Below, one piece after another: positions 1 through 13,256 of a DNA stretch of 64,000 bases. The translations under genes and the position numbers were made by a program. The DNA lies in NCBI GenBank assembly GCA_947184155.2, contig CAMXCT020002702.1, forward strand, positions 9,466-73,465, written 5' to 3'. A model generated the notes under the pieces. That model did not search any database. It had not been told where the DNA came from and saw nothing but the letters and a program-made list of their open reading frames with translations. Source of the DNA: Cladocopium goreaui (Eukaryota > Sar > Dinophyceae > Suessiales > Symbiodiniaceae). Positions within the stretch are counted from its first letter, which is position 1. Each line of letters begins with the position of its first letter.

Positions 1-133
1 TTCCCTTCCTTCCCTTCCTTCCCTTCCTTCCCTTCCTTCCCTTCCTTTCCTTCCTTCCCTTCCTTCCCTTCCTTCCCTTCCGTCCCTTCAGTCAGTCCCT
101 TCCTTCCTTCCTCCTTCCTTCCGTCCAACACAT
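1..133. repeat. Polypyrimidine microsatellite (CCTTC/CCCTT)n
   Basis: An almost uninterrupted pyrimidine run built of 5- and 10-base units of the type TTCCCTTCCT. It runs off the left edge of the window, so its true length is unknown. Strand asymmetry is complete: no purines in the first 80 bases. Confidence 0.95.
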
Positions 134-1780
134 CTGCGTCGAACACTCAGTCTCGCTCCCCCGCGGTGAGTGCAACTAAATGAGAACCCAAGCATCGGAG
201 ATGCTTTTGGGAAAAAACCTGGCCACCGTGGAGCTTCACCACCCGCCCCCACCTTGGCTTTTTCGTCCTGGCCCTTGCCCTCCTCGCCATCCTTGCCCTG
301 GCGTGGCGTCACCGCACCTCTCCGTTGGCGCAGCTCCATGGTGGGAATCAATGGGAATCAATGATCTTTTTCGGGGGTATTCGTTAGTTTTATCATTTCT
401 AATGTATATCCTGTGTAATTCGGAATAGGTCAATTCTTGCTGACATGATATGAAAGTGCCAAGACTTGAGATATTTGATTTGCTCATCACCTCTATCAGT
501 CGCCCACCCACAAGATTCCAACAGCCTATGTGGGGATTGATCTGGTCTCCGATTTTGCTGATATTGGTGTAACAACGGATTTCAGCTCCTGTGATCCATG
601 CAATGGCATGTGGATGTTGCAACATCTTCTGCATGTCTCATGATCTCACAGTCGTGCTGCTGAGCTGAATTGACTTCGCAGGAACCTTTTGAAACTGACA
701 TCCATCTGGTGCCTTTTAAAAGTGCCATCCCCGCCTGAAAACTGCAGTACCATAACCAGACTTCGCTATGTTTGGCTCCCCCGATGTGCTCATCTTAATA
801 GTGTACATTACTTGAATGTTTCCATGACAGCGAAATGGGATCAAAAAAACTTATCAGCCTTTTTCAGGTGCTTTGGGATCGTCGCCAGTGTGCTTGTGGT
901 CGGAAGCTTTGTCTGACTCACACCACCAGCAAACCAATGCTGTGACTGCGCCAGTTTCGGAGCCACTTTGGGCTCGCTTCGCCAATGTCACAGTGTAAAT
1001 CTGGTGTTTCTCCAATAAGAATATTCGAAGCATCATCTACTGCTATCTTCTGTCACAACATGAAGAAGCCATCAATCATCTGGCAGGGTCAGGAAAGCTG
1101 CAGCTGACAACTCCGGGCCATAGGAAACGAAGATCAAAGCAAAGTTCAGCACCTCAGTGACCACGTCTACGTCTGAGCCACTACATTCCACCAGGGTTTC
1201 TTGCGGGTAGCCTCCCACTTTTGTTGATGAATTCCACTTTCTATGGTCAAATGCACATGTTGTTGGGTTCGATAAAATCACCAGTTTGGTTGGATTGCCA
1301 TGTTTGTTGGTTAAAACATGTTAAAACCAATGTTTTCATGCCCGACTCACAGATGGCCACGAGCGAGAACCATAGAGTCGTACGTTGTGCAGCCAAGGAG
1401 CCACCAACCACTGAACCAAGCCCATCCTCGGAACCGACACTGCCAAACTGCACTTCGCCATCAAACAACGGGGAACATGATGGCCATGGAGGTTTGGGGT
1501 CTTCAAACAAACCTAAATCAATGTTCAGGGAAAACTACAGTTGTATTTGCCAAACCATGGCTGCAAATATCGTATGATCTTTCAAGTATGTAGAGGTTAT
1601 TCATGGCTACTGATGGAGATGTCTACAATGATGAGCCCCCACTGGCTATGACTGGCACCCTGGAAGCCGAGGGGCAAGCTGCGAATCCTGCGGATCAGAA
1701 CTGAAATGCACGCGAAAATCCCTGATGTTGGCAGGTTTTCTCCCCATCTTGGTTGATTTAAGCATGAAGGGTTATATTGT
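134..1780. other. No supported gene
   Basis: I see no exon here that I can defend. Two stretches could be exons. At 235-345 one plus-strand frame encodes a hydrophobic segment (LALALLAILALAW) that could span a membrane, but the minus strand is open too. At 1390-1500 both strands are open. Neither has a matching family or a clean splice pair. Confidence 0.4.
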
Positions 1781-1782
1781 AA

Positions 1783-1916
1783 TATATATATATACACTGT
1801 AATAGTATGTAATAGTTATATGTATATCATGTATATTCATAATAGTATATATATATATAACATTATATAACCCATATATATATATATATGTATATATTTA
1901 TTTATATAATCATATA
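1783..1916. repeat. AT-rich (TA)n tract
   Basis: Several runs of alternating T and A separated by short spacers. Similar tracts occur at 7775-7850, 26810-26895, 55420-55450, 55690-55745 and 60750-60800. They lie in introns or between genes. Confidence 0.85.
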
Positions 1917-1924
1917 CTATTCCA

Positions 1925-4900
1925 TTCTGCGCAAATTCCGAACCGAAAGGGACAGATCCACCCAGCAGCCCCCTCTCCTGGGCGACTGGCCACCGCTGGA
2001 ACTCTCGGTGCGCTCCATGAACTGCGAAATGATGGGCGCAAGGAAGATCAAGATGGGGCCACGCATCAACACCTGCGAACTTTTCTGGGAGAATCTGTGA
2101 TCCAGCCATGGGGAGAAGTGGATCTATCTCGTGGTGCCCATGTGCAACTTGGATGTATGGAGGAGGGTAGCCCCTGATGAATCCTTATGATATTTACTAA
2201 TTGTAGGGCTCATCCAAAAGTGGTGATTGGACTGAAGATTCAGGAAGAATCTGTCAAGGGTGATGCACACCATTCAATATTCAGACATCGTGTTGGGAGT
2301 GGAGTGCAAGCCAATGGGTGTGCTTCGGCCATGTGGAAATTTCTGCAGGATCATGTAGTGATTGTTGAACCATGGCAGCTTGGGAAAATGCTAGCCCACT
2401 CACCCGAGATCAATTCAAGATTTGCAAAGCACGACTGCAGTTCATGTTGAGTGGGTTGACAGATTGGGGAATCTGGGCCTCCCGTTCCTAAGTGCCTGAG
2501 TTTCCATCAATGAATTTCTTTGATCGCTACAGTCATCGAAAATGTGTTGAGGCTGCATAGGTCTACAAGTGAAACTACCGCGTCCAAATAAGCATATTCA
2601 TAGTAGATGGATAGATAAACCATCATTATCCCATCATTAATGTCGAACTAATTTGATCATCCAGAACTATTTTCACTCCACAATCTCCCGTGCCGCAGCC
2701 TTGTGCCGAAGCAAGACAAGAAAGTGAACCACCTGGACTCCCAATCCAACCAACCCAAGTCCCAGATAGTTCCCATGTTAAGAACCAAGAAGGATTGAAC
2801 TATCGTTAGTATATTTATACTATTTGATTAAAACTATTTATGTATATATATATGTAAATATATGTATAATTTGAACTGGATAGTATCGTTTTCAAAGACT
2901 GGCTGTTCCAAGTAACGTCATGCTCTGTGAAGAATCCCAAAAAAAAGTGTCAACTACACGTGTCAGCATTTCGATGTGTCAGGGGACAATCCAAAATTCA
3001 ACAGCTATCCGGTCAGGCATTGGCAGTGAAAGGTTGCAGAGCTTGAATACCAACAGAACCAGCTGTTCACACACCCGAGAGGGAAAGCATGGAAATCGGT
3101 AAATTGACCAAAGCTGGTAAAATTTTGGTTAAATCTTCAGTGAAGTCCGTGAAGTCCATGAAGTTCAGGATTTTGGGGGATAGTGCGAAAGGTCCTCAAG
3201 TCCTACTGGGTCTTGAGTGATTTGTGTCTGAGGTGCTGAATTCATTCTTTACTTTGGAAAAGACCTTCCATTCTTCTCTGCCAAGAACTCCTACTGCAAC
3301 ATGACAAGTATGCTCAAGTATTCACTATTTGGTGCTTTCACCCTGTCATAAGACTACAAGACAATCATTCTCCCAAGTCGGATGCAAAAATCCTAAATAC
3401 ATTCGAAACCTCCTACAGTAACAACGATTGGGAATGTTAGGTCATCTTTTTGTTCCAAAATAATGTGAACAAAATGACAACTGCTGTTGGCTCATCTATC
3501 TGTGTACATATATGTTGCCTAAGAAAGGACGAACAGAATGTAAAAGTAAACAGTAAAACAAAATGGTGACTGCCTTTGATTCTATTGCATTTCACCATAA
3601 AATGCCCACCCTTGTTGCAGTTTTCACGCCGCCCAGGCACAGGAAGGTTCAGCAGCTTCGACTCCTCTGCAGCTTCCAAGGCATCTAGGGCCTGGTGGAA
3701 TCTGCAAGCAGATAGCAATGAAGGGGGTAGCTACAATATAACATATGGATATATAACTATAATCATCCCGTTTTTTCCATTTTTGGGGATATACAAAACA
3801 AATTACAGTTGAGATGCACATATATTTGCGGATGTTCGGGCTTAGAACATCACATGTTGTAGGTACCCAAGCTTGACCAATGTCAAAATGGTTACGGAGA
3901 TGTTGCATCATTCAACAAAGACAAGGTGCACAAGACAAGTCTTGCGGGTCTTCCCTTAATCATAATCTCTTGAGCACACTGCGCCATCGGCCTCTTGATA
4001 GCCTGGGCTGTCCTTGCGGCAAATGGGGAAGTGTGGGAGTGTCGGACCAAGCTCGATGATCACCTTACCAGATAAGATACTAAGCCAAATCAATCCAACT
4101 GATTTAAGACTTCTATTTGGCTTTGGGTCGAATTTCAATACCCTGGGACCTGGGATCCACGGTTTTGGTTAGTGTCTCCCTATTCCTTGGCTGTCAAATC
4201 CCCCATCCGGCCGTTCCTCGGCGGGCACCGTAGGCAGGTAGAGCTTCTGTGCCGCGCCCATATGACAACAGGCACCATAGAAAAAGGCCAAGGCACCTCC
4301 AAGGTGTGCCAAGGTCTGTAAGGACAAGTCTGGTTCCAGCAGGGCCACACCCTGCAAGCCCACACCCAGGGCGGCGATGAAGCCTGGGGAGCGCTGGGGA
4401 TTCCAAATACTTTGGATCTGGAGGAGTCTTGCTGAATTTCCGTAGAGAAGTGACGGTGTTTTCAAGGTAAGTAGTGGCAATGGAACAAGGCTTTCGTACA
4501 CATTTCAATTTGACAACAACAGGGCTTCAGGTCATTCACAAAGCCATACAAAGTGTCCAAACAAACACAGGAGTCGTGTGGCCTGCGGTTTCTCTGCTGA
4601 AAAAACGTGAGTCAACTGAGGATCCCTATTCCGAAGAGTGGAAAGAAGAAAACATAATTGAAATTACCCACCAGTACTGTACTCATAATGCCAAAGCCAA
4701 CCAATTTGTGCTCTGATGCAACGTCGCCAAGCGGCCGTAAAAAGTGAAGCTTTCTCCATCGTCACCATTTTGCCCTGGCCACGTCCAGAGGGAATCCCAG
4801 CACATCAGGCACAGCAGCTGCAACACGAACCAATGCTTTATTACTTTATGGAGATTTCCCAAGTGCTTGGAGGAAAATTACTGGTGGCAATCCAAATTTC

Positions 4901-7098
4901 TGTCATCTCACTAAAAATCATAAAGGTTAAATTTCGATCAGATTTGCTGCAGTTGGATGATGCACTGACAGTGAATGATCAAGACCAGACAAATCTGTAG
5001 CACTGTAGCCCCATCTCATCCCCAAAACTTATCCAATATGAAGGCAAGAAACACAGTTCCCATCCATAAGGTTGGTAGTACATTTTGATAAACTTGCAAG
5101 TCCACATGATGAAAAGGGCATCTTTCTACGGATATGTTTATGAGGAAATTCCATTCCCATGTTAATGTTAGATAGTGATATGTAATTTGGATGATATGCC
5201 TTATTAATACCTATCACTCCGACAATCATAGTTGTTAGCCACTCCCTAACCATTGTTGATCTTCAGCTATATGATGAACCTTGTTGGTCAACATGGCATT
5301 CCTTCATAAGACAAATAGGACAAGTAATAGGACAAGTATTGACAGTACCTACGGCTAGGAGAACTATTTATAATTTTGAAATATGGCAGTGTCAAAACCT
5401 TGTACCCCTAGTGAACCCCAAAATAGCTGGGATTTATGGATGTTCATCCCACTAAAGTGTATCTATAGGTATTGACCCATACCCATATCTTAATGAATAT
5501 GTTGCTTTGAACAATTTAAAAACATCTAAACCGAAATCGCTTCCAACAACACAAATTGGTCTGAAAACAAGGTATCCCATTCCATCCACCAGGTATCATC
5601 AATGTCCCTATTATTAGATGGCCATGAAAGGGCCCATCCCCCATTTTCAGACACCCAAATCATAATTTGTTTTACCAAAAAAAAGTGATCTCTCAATTGA
5701 AGTGATATTTAATCTGCTAAAAACATATCTATCTCTTTTTGCAGAACGCGTTTTACAGTTGAAAATGCTGCCAGCTGCACCTCCCGGTAGCTGTGGCAGC
5801 GCCAGCTCCGAATGCATCTGCACCACCGCCGCCAGGAGCATCGCCGCGCTGGCGAAGCCGACCCTCGGCGAAGCGCAATTTAAGCACGACCAAAACATGG
5901 GGGTCGAACCAATGCTTATTTAATGCTTATTTAATGCTTATTTAATGGTTGTTTAATTGTTATTTATTGGGATATTGATGTGGATATGATCAATGGGATG
6001 GGATATTGATGTGGGGAAAACAAGGTCATCTGCACCACCCATGGGAATGCTTTATCCCACAAAAATGATGACTGGGGGATGGTTTATGGCATTGCTTACC
6101 CACATTACTAGAAATGAGAGATGCCAAAAAAAAACGATGGTGTACTAAAATGAGCCGTTCATCCGTACGTTCCAAAAAAGGGCTACAAAATATTGACCAG
6201 CACTTTTGACCCGTGCCGACTTCCCAAAAAAATGATTGATTCTTGAGGGTTCTTCCGGATAGGTCGGTTAATCGTACATCTTTCAGAATGTTGACCCGCA
6301 AACTCTGAAGGGTGACTCATCTTGTATTATATATATATATAATATTTATAGACCTAAATACATCATGAACACATGTATAAATCATGTATATTTTAGAATT
6401 GTGAAACCTGACAATTCTGCGTTCCCAGTCCAATCCCCAACATCACCAAATCCCTTCGGAGCCTCGCCTGTAAAGCATCTTCGCTGCCGCGGGCCCCACG
6501 GCCAATTCGGAGATTTGTGGAAACCGCACCTGGCGCTGCAGCAAACCCACGTTCAACAAGAGGATCCAGCCAAGGGTGAAATGTATAGTCAGTAAAGCAA
6601 CAGAAAATAGCGTAGTATGAGGGAGGAAAATCAGAAAAACAACCATAAATTCAGGATTGTTTTTCAGAGTTGTTCAGTAGTACGACAGACCTGATGGCAG
6701 ACTTTCACACTGAATCTCTCCATCTCGCGTCGCACCTCTGGGTCTTGTAACGACTCGTGCATCACATAGCACCCAGCCACCTTGGAGAAAGTGCACTGCA
6801 CCGCCGGTGTCATGTCCTGCCATTGGTGACCTGGTTGATGTAGACTGTTCTGTACCAGTTTACGGCATTGAAATGAAAGTTGAATCTTCATGGAGTCAGA
6901 AGATGCTGATGATTTTAGTATATTTTAGTCCGCTTCCCCCTCCCTTCGTGATCGGCGGAACAACAGCATATGAGTTCGCGATCCACATGCCAAGTGAAAC
7001 CTAGAGACCCCACTTCCTGGGAGGTCTCCCGTGTTTTTGTCACAACCGAAATGCCAAGGTGCTGTGCCCACAATCCAGGAGAAGGAACCCAAGACGGC
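1925..7098 (-). CDS. Frag1/DRAM/Sfk1-family membrane protein, multi-exon, ends not fully resolved
   Basis: Members of this family are small multi-span membrane proteins; DRAM acts at lysosomes, PGAP2/Frag1 in GPI-anchor remodelling, Sfk1 at the plasma membrane. The core exons read in order and in phase: 6468-6529, 5781-5863, 4212-4383 and 3628-3701. Joined, they give the family's signature FPQISELAVGP, a hydrophobic helix ending in VVQMH, a second helix, and HLGGALAFFYGACCHM, which matches the family's His-x-x-Gly-Ala-x-x-Phe-Phe segment. Introns are GC-AG (after 6468), GT-AG (after 5781) and GC-AG (after 4212). An exon at 6691-6816 (42 codons) joins in phase upstream, and 7047-7098 may lie further upstream but its phase does not fit directly. 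Downstream, 1925-2072 encodes VLMRGPILIFLAPIISQF, a plausible last membrane helix, but it needs one more unseen exon to keep phase. The start codon and stop are unknown. Family assignment is by motif only. Confidence 0.65.
5391..5490. repeat. Dispersed ~100-bp repeat, copy A
   Basis: Begins with GTCAAAACCTTGTACCCC and ends with GGTATTGACCCATA. A second copy in the same orientation lies at 45249-45345 with several substitutions and small gaps. The copy here lies in an intron of the Frag1-like gene; the other lies in an intron of RPL15. Consistent with a small non-autonomous insert. Confidence 0.7.
5909..6015. repeat. Short tandem repeats in an intron
   Basis: Three near-perfect copies of an 11-base unit (AATGCTTATTT) followed by two copies of GGGATATTGATGTGG. 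Non-coding. Confidence 0.75.
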
Positions 7099-8369
7099 CT
7101 TAGCAGATCCGTCAGTTGAGCCATCTGGGGGCAGCTAATGCTGTGGGTTGCAATCCCCTGTTGTCAAAATGTCCCAATGGTTTGCCCAGTAGTCACCATT
7201 GATTAATGGTTGAAATACCATGAATTGTTGGTTCAACTGTGAATGAATATCCAAATAAATATTCGAGTAAATACCCAATTAAATATCCAATAGTTATTTT
7301 AAACACCATTAGTCACCGATAATGAACGCTTATAGATATCCAGTCAACTTCAGATATCCCAAATATCCCATGGATCCATAAATCCCCCAGCTGCAACCCG
7401 CCACCACCGTGGCACCAGCATGGGCAGCGCCGCCACAGCCAGGCCCGGCGCTTTCTCCGCGCCATGCAGCTGACGCACCCTGAGTGCAGCTGTTATTCAT
7501 TCGAAATCACTGGGGGTATGTACAATCTATAGTGGTGATGGTAAATTCAAGCAACCACATGGATTGATTGGGATATCAGTGGGGATATAATTGGGATGAT
7601 ATAAGCAAATACAATGGGTTTATTGGTGTATTTGAAAATGGGATGGGGGATGGACCCATCAATTTAATAGGAAACATGATATTGAATTTCACGGTGCCCT
7701 ATTTTAAGACAAACAAAAGAATAGTCTGGAGTCTGGAGTCTGGCTAAGCTTGGACAGCCTTGCAACAAAAAGAGTGGGATATACATATATATATATACAT
7801 ATCATATATATATATATATACATATCATATATATATATGTACATATTATATAGAGGGATGTTCTAGCTGCTCGTTTGTAGACAAAAAACAACCTGCCTAC
7901 TGACCCACTCAACCTGCCTAGGTCCTAGGTATCCGGGAAAAGCTTACCATCAATTGAGGGAATGGATGATTGGCAGTCTGGAACCGGGAATATCCACGAA
8001 TTTCTCCTGGCTCCCTTTACGAATCATGCATCGATTTGGTGGCAAGAACCAGTTCCAGTTGGCTGCATGCAAAACCTGCATCCGAAAACACACTGATTGG
8101 TGGTTTCAACCCCAAACCCCTTATAGCCAGCTGCGATCGCCATCGGTGATGGAAGGAAATATTTGGACCAAGTCGCCGGCGCACAGAGAGTTCGGTTCCA
8201 ATCAGAACCTGTCACTGCGATGGCACTGTAAACACCAAGATGGAAAGTGCTATGATTGCTATGGCACTTCGGGTTGTTGTGAATGGAGGAGCAGCAGTTT
8301 TTTCAAATCTATATCGTGATTTATCAGACATCTTCTGACATCTTATCAAACAAAGCATTAATCTCCCAC

Positions 8370-9025
8370 AATCCCGTTCAACAGCCCACCAACACTTGCA
8401 CGCTTCCAAGCAGCCAAGGCCGTTGCGAGCGCAGCAGCACCAGTGAGCCATGGGCAAGGGCCCAGAATGCCCCAGCGAGCGCTCTCCGACTGAAGCACAA
8501 GTTACCACTACTGATGTTTCTGAAGGAATGGAAAGGAGGCACAGCTATAGATGTCCAGAGCAGCCAACAACGATGTCATCTGAGGAAAAAAAGAGGACTG
8601 GGTTTGTACGCCATCTGCCATGATCTACCACGGATTCTTGAATGGGAATGACCCCTCATTTCATGAATTGATCAATGGGAAAAGGCAATGGCACCTCGGT
8701 GCAAACTCTCAAATTTCTGCAGCGCACGGTGTAGACCTTCTTCTGCACCTCCGTATTGGAAGTCAGGAAACCAATGACATCCAATGACGTTGACGTGGAA
8801 AAGGCTAACTTTACATGGTTTTCTTGGATGTATTCTGCTGTTTACATTTGTTTACATTCCCAAGTGCGATGACCATCTAAGAAAATCACAAAGAATCGAT
8901 ACAGTAATTGATTTGCATCCCTGATCTTCAAATGAGGGTGCAAGTGTACAGGGTATTCCGAAGTGTCCAATTCGTTGAAGATCTTGGAGATGGTATCCCA
9001 AAGCGAGGCTAAGTCCGAGGCGGTC
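8370..9025 (-). CDS. Candidate exons between the LKPENL-repeat gene and the Frag1-like gene
   Basis: Three stretches have coding character on the minus strand. About 8885-9020 encodes a segment reading WDTISKIFNELDTSEYPVHL. About 8708-8790 encodes GFLTSNTEVQKKVYTVRC. About 8370-8495, after an acceptor TGCTTCAG, encodes a hydrophobic stretch beginning SESARWGILGPCPWLTGAAA. I cannot tell whether they belong to the gene that starts at 11031 or to the Frag1-like gene. No family recognised. Confidence 0.4.
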
Positions 9026-9493
9026 TCTCCCAAATTATTTGTCTGGCTTAAACCCCCATTTTGGTTGAATCAATCATACTTGTTGTTGGTGAAAATAACC
9101 ACATGTCTTGCTTAAACCATGTTTGTTCACAAAAATCCGGAGTTGTTCTTGCCAAAACTACTCGACCTAACATCCCTCAAACATCCCAAAACACCTTAGC
9201 AGTTTCCTGTGTGTTGCGCCTTCACCAACCATTTGCCCTTCAAAATCCGCCCCTGGAGGAGAGCCAGGGAGCTGTTGAGCCTCAGGAAATCTCCGCATTC
9301 AATGGAAATATATTCAATGAGCCAAACAATCAATCTCCTGACTACGAAGTTTGCCAAGATTGGTACAACAAGGTACAACTAGATTAACTGCAAACGGTTT
9401 GCTGAGATTGCACTTCCCAGATGCACCATGATTCACCATGATGTACCAAATCTCTGGGATCCCATGGATGTCATGTCCCACCACCCAGCAAAC

Positions 9494-11031
9494 AGGTGCT
9501 GCCATGACACTTTTGGAGCTCTTCGCCCCCGGAACCATCGTGGAGTCCCACCACTCTGGCCTGGTCGCCAGGTGCCCACTGCGAATCATCCACCTGCCAG
9601 TCGAATTGGTTTCACCACACACCATCCATGGTGATGGTATATTTAGCACCTTTGGGTGATACTGTACCTGATATATCTGGTCATTTTCAATGGTGAACTG
9701 TGTATATGGGTCAACAGTCAAAATCTTGGTGCCCTGGTTTTCACGTGGTCTAAGGCAGGTATTGATCGATCTCCACTGTAAACCTGCCTACCCTCTGATA
9801 CTTAAATTTCCAATGCCTTGAATGTGTTGACCATTCTGTTACCACCAAGAGGTGGTGTCTAGTACCCCCCCCCCAGAGGGAAAATGTAAGGACCCCCATT
9901 AGATTGCCAAAGCATACCAGAACCATGGATAATCCGGAGCCTCCTCTGCAAGCTGCAAATTCTCGGGCTTCAATCGCAGCAACCGCGAACCTCCGATGGA
10001 GACCTGCGAGATTCCATCGGGAACAAGGCAAATCATGTGAAACCTTGCATGGCAATTAACAGTTAATCTTTAGAGTGATGGGATGCGTGTGTCATTTTTT
10101 TGAAGTTCCTCCATCCCACCAACCAAGGTTTATCCAAGGAATTGATGTGTTCCCACTGCAAGTGTATCAAGGGTTATGCTCGTCGATGGAATTTGGAACC
10201 TCTGGATTCTCTTGAGATTGCTGAACCGGCGTATATACGTACACATACACATTCAAACCTTGTCAGAAGCAGCAGAGACCACAACAATACCAGCACCAAC
10301 AAGCGAAAGTGATGTGGTAACCCAAGGCCATAAACCATCCTCAATATTACCATCAATGGGTGGATTACCAACTTATCCCCAAATGGTTGTTGTTGGGGGT
10401 GAATCCGCCACAAACGCCAGGGCCTCCAAGCGTCCGGATTCGTTGGCAAGCTGAGTCACTTTGGCCAACTGACCATTCAGTGATTGGCCCGCCTGGACAA
10501 CGAGACAAGAGAAACCAAGGGTTGGTTCACCAAACAACCACGTCCCAGCTAAGTTTCACTATTAGTGTGGAAATTAATCCTTGCCGTTTTTGAAGGCTCC
10601 TTGGAAGTCACAAGATCCCGAACGAAGATTTGCTGCAAACCCCATGGATCATGCCGGAGGGATGGAAAATCTGTCCAACGAAAAACTCCATCCACCCCAT
10701 GTGGGTTTGAATCCAAACAGGGTACCCCACAATCCAAATCAAAACAGGGTACCCCACAATCCAAAACGGATTATCATGGTGGGGAACCATGATTTCACGG
10801 CAACATTTGGGACCCATCCCTCACTTCTGGACAAACCTGCCATATCATATACCCCATATTGCTGGGTATATCATATATCCCACTACATCTAATTAGTATT
10901 TTCTATGGTGTCCCATTTTTTATCGTTAATTCCCTGAATTAACTCCCATGACTTCCCATCAACTCCAATCATATCGGCATGGCTGCCTCGGAGGTCAAGC
11001 CATGCACCAGGACCAGGTCACCAGGCTCCAT
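9494..11031 (-). CDS. Protein with repeated LNGQ...LKPENL domain, 5' part
   Basis: The ATG at 11031 opens MEPGDLVLVHGL. Four exons join in phase: 10984-11031, 10434-10492, 9941-10003 and 9494-9593. The first domain contains SLNGQLAKVTQLANESGRLE, continues across a GC-AG intron into VSIGGSRLLRLKPENLQL, and is followed by a second domain start (APGDQARVVGLHDGS...EELQKCHG). Known context: short domains of the pattern VxGL...ELNGQ...GRW/RxxV...LKPENL recur in dinoflagellate proteins, often beside MYND zinc fingers or ankyrin repeats; I am naming this from pattern memory and its function is not established. Introns after 10984, 10434 and 9941 begin with GC; the one after 9494 begins with GT. The start is chosen because an in-frame stop lies just upstream of the ATG. 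The 3' end is unresolved and may include exons at 8.4-9.0 kb. Confidence 0.65.
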
Positions 11032-11099
11032 CCGCACATTTGTTCATGCCCACAGCTGGGGCTCAGTTGATCCAGGGACACTGGGCTGGAAAAAACATC

Positions 11100-12400
11100 A
11101 ATGGGTCAATGGGTTAACTTTAAACAAAAACAACTGTGGAAATCTGAATTTGCCATGCCAACATGATCCAACATGAAGATATCAGGCCAATATTCCTCAC
11201 AATCACTTCAGGGAATCAAGTCAATAAGCGATTCAAACTGGTGGCTTGGAGGGGAGCAGCCTGGGTTTTGAAGCTCAAGGCTGCGGACCTGCAATCTGGA
11301 CGGCTATTTGCTAGTAAAAACAGGTGAAAATGTTGGGAAACCCGCAAAATCTGATGGTTAATCATGGTGAATCATGTTTTCGCTAGTAAAATTGCCATGA
11401 CTGGGGTAAGCCCAATTTTCACTGAGTTTTCACCCAGGAGACTGGTGGAAGATTTCCCTCCGGGATGGTGATAACTGGTGGCTGCCTGACCAACAAACGC
11501 AGGTGTTTTCAACCACTGTGGGAATTTGGCGTAGCTTTCGAAAAAGGCCCGTTGATAGGTGAACTACCTATTAAAACCGTAGATTACAAGAGGGTTACAA
11601 CGCTGATCCGAATTCCGAGATATTCGAGAGGAACGAGTGCGCAACCAAACAAAAGCGGTGATACTCTGATACAACCATACAAGTGTATGACATAACTATC
11701 TATATATATATATAATCGAAGGAAGTTTAGAAGTCAAACTTCCGACAATATGGACAGATGAAAAGCAGAGCAGGGAAGAGGCAGAGAGAAGAGAAAGATT
11801 AGAAGAAAGAAGAGTAGAAGAGAAAGAGTAAGAAGAAAGAAGATGCAGGTGGCCGTTGAACTTGTCGACCCGCCTGCTTGAATGGCCAGAAACCTCTTCA
11901 ATGGGATTCACATCAAATATGATCCAAATACGTCGAATCCTATCCCATTTTATCGACTTTTGCCACTTTTGCCCACCAATTTCCAGCGACTGGACTGAAT
12001 GCTCGTTGGCACGCGGCACCTCATTTTTCCTCGGGCTGTCCCGTGCCGTTGGTGATCGCAGCTTGCTTCTTGCGTCTCCATATGAATGACGCTCCATGAT
12101 GCTAACACCACTCCATGATGCTCCATGCGTCTGCCTCCAAAATTCCAGCGATGTGCATTCGTCCATGGCTAGATTCAATTTGATTATAGACCCCGTCCAA
12201 ACATTTGTCGGGTTCTATCTCTCAACTGCCCTGCATCCGCCATCCTTTCTGGTGCCTGAACTACTTGCATCTGAATCCCAACCAGGAAGTGACTCATCGG
12301 CATATTGTTAGTCAGATTGTATCACCAACAGATATCTTAAGGGAGAAACAAACACGGTTCAACCCACCAACCAGATATATTGGTATGAATTTAGCCTAAC
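11100..12400. other. No defended gene; AG-rich tract and weak open frames
   Basis: Contains a purine-rich tract (11755-11845, units like AGAAGAAAGA) and a TA run at 11700-11715. Both strands are open around 11850-12180 but neither frame has a recognisable motif or a clean splice pair. Confidence 0.4.
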
Positions 12401-12414
12401 ACTGCATCAGGTTC

Positions 12415-12738
12415 TTATCCGATGGCCTCTGCTGAGGTTTTGGCCGTTACAAATACGTCCACGAGCCGATCGTCATCGTCCCTGCAGCTGGGGACCGATT
12501 CGCAGTTGATGGGAAAGATGGGTAACATGATAACCTTCTGGTGGCCGGCACTATAACTCCGCCAATCATCAAAGTCCATGAAGGTGGTCAAAAAAAAATC
12601 GGTTTGTTGATGTTTGTTGCTCATCTGGACGTGAAAGACATACGTGAACATACTGTAATGGATAGAATAATGTAGCGGGTCCATCTTGTAGTTCCATTTG
12701 TAGATAGCGCCACTCATTATGTAGTAGGTCGTGCACAT
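12415..12738 (-). CDS. Candidate terminal coding exon, unknown function
   Basis: A 100-codon minus-strand frame with mixed composition ends in DDDDRLVDVFVTAKTSAEAI and a TAA stop at 12415. An overlapping frame (12569-12892) also looks protein-like, so which one is used is uncertain. No family recognised. Confidence 0.35.
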   Translation of the reverse strand: MCTTYYIMSGAIYKWNYKMDPLHYSIHYSMFTYVFHVQMSNKHQQTDFFLTTFMDFDDWRSYSAGHQKVIMLPIFPINCESVPSCRDDDDRLVDVFVTAKTSAEAIG

Positions 12739-13081
12739 CCATACCTTTTTCTCCCTTTATTTCAAAAATGACCCTGTTTGCTAGCTCCATGGAGAATTTA
12801 ATCCATGAAATCCTCCAACCGGAAGGATAGTTCCTACCAGAACAATGGTGGCCAAAATATGCTTGTCTGGGGACCCCCCAAGTTTCCACCATATTTTGAA
12901 GCCCAATGCTTCCAACTGTTTGTTTAAACGTTTTGAAGCCATTCCCCTGATGGGTGGCTTTATTTTAAAAACATGAAACCTCAAATTGTTACTGTTTTAT
13001 CATCCCAAATAAAGGGAAGAAAGACATGTTTTGCCACCGACTGCTTCGAACGACAATTCAAACTATGCTCATTCCTAAGCA

Positions 13082-13256
13082 TTCCGATTAAAACGCCTTC
13101 AAGTTTTCCGTTGGAAATTTCATTGAGACTGGTTACCCTTTCCAGTGTGAAACCTGATTTTGATTAAGTTCATAACTTAAACGCCTTAAAAATAACCATC
13201 CTGTGGTGAAATTGAACGTTTCCTCCAGATGTTGGGAAAACCTTCCGCCCAAAACG
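13082..13256. repeat. Direct repeat, left copy, flanking the foldback
   Basis: The segment from CCGATTAAAACGCC through GAAATTGAACGTTTCC to CCCAAAACGC recurs at 16409-16562 in the same orientation, with point changes and a short deletion. The two copies bracket the mirrored minisatellite structure at 13364-15504. Confidence 0.75.
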
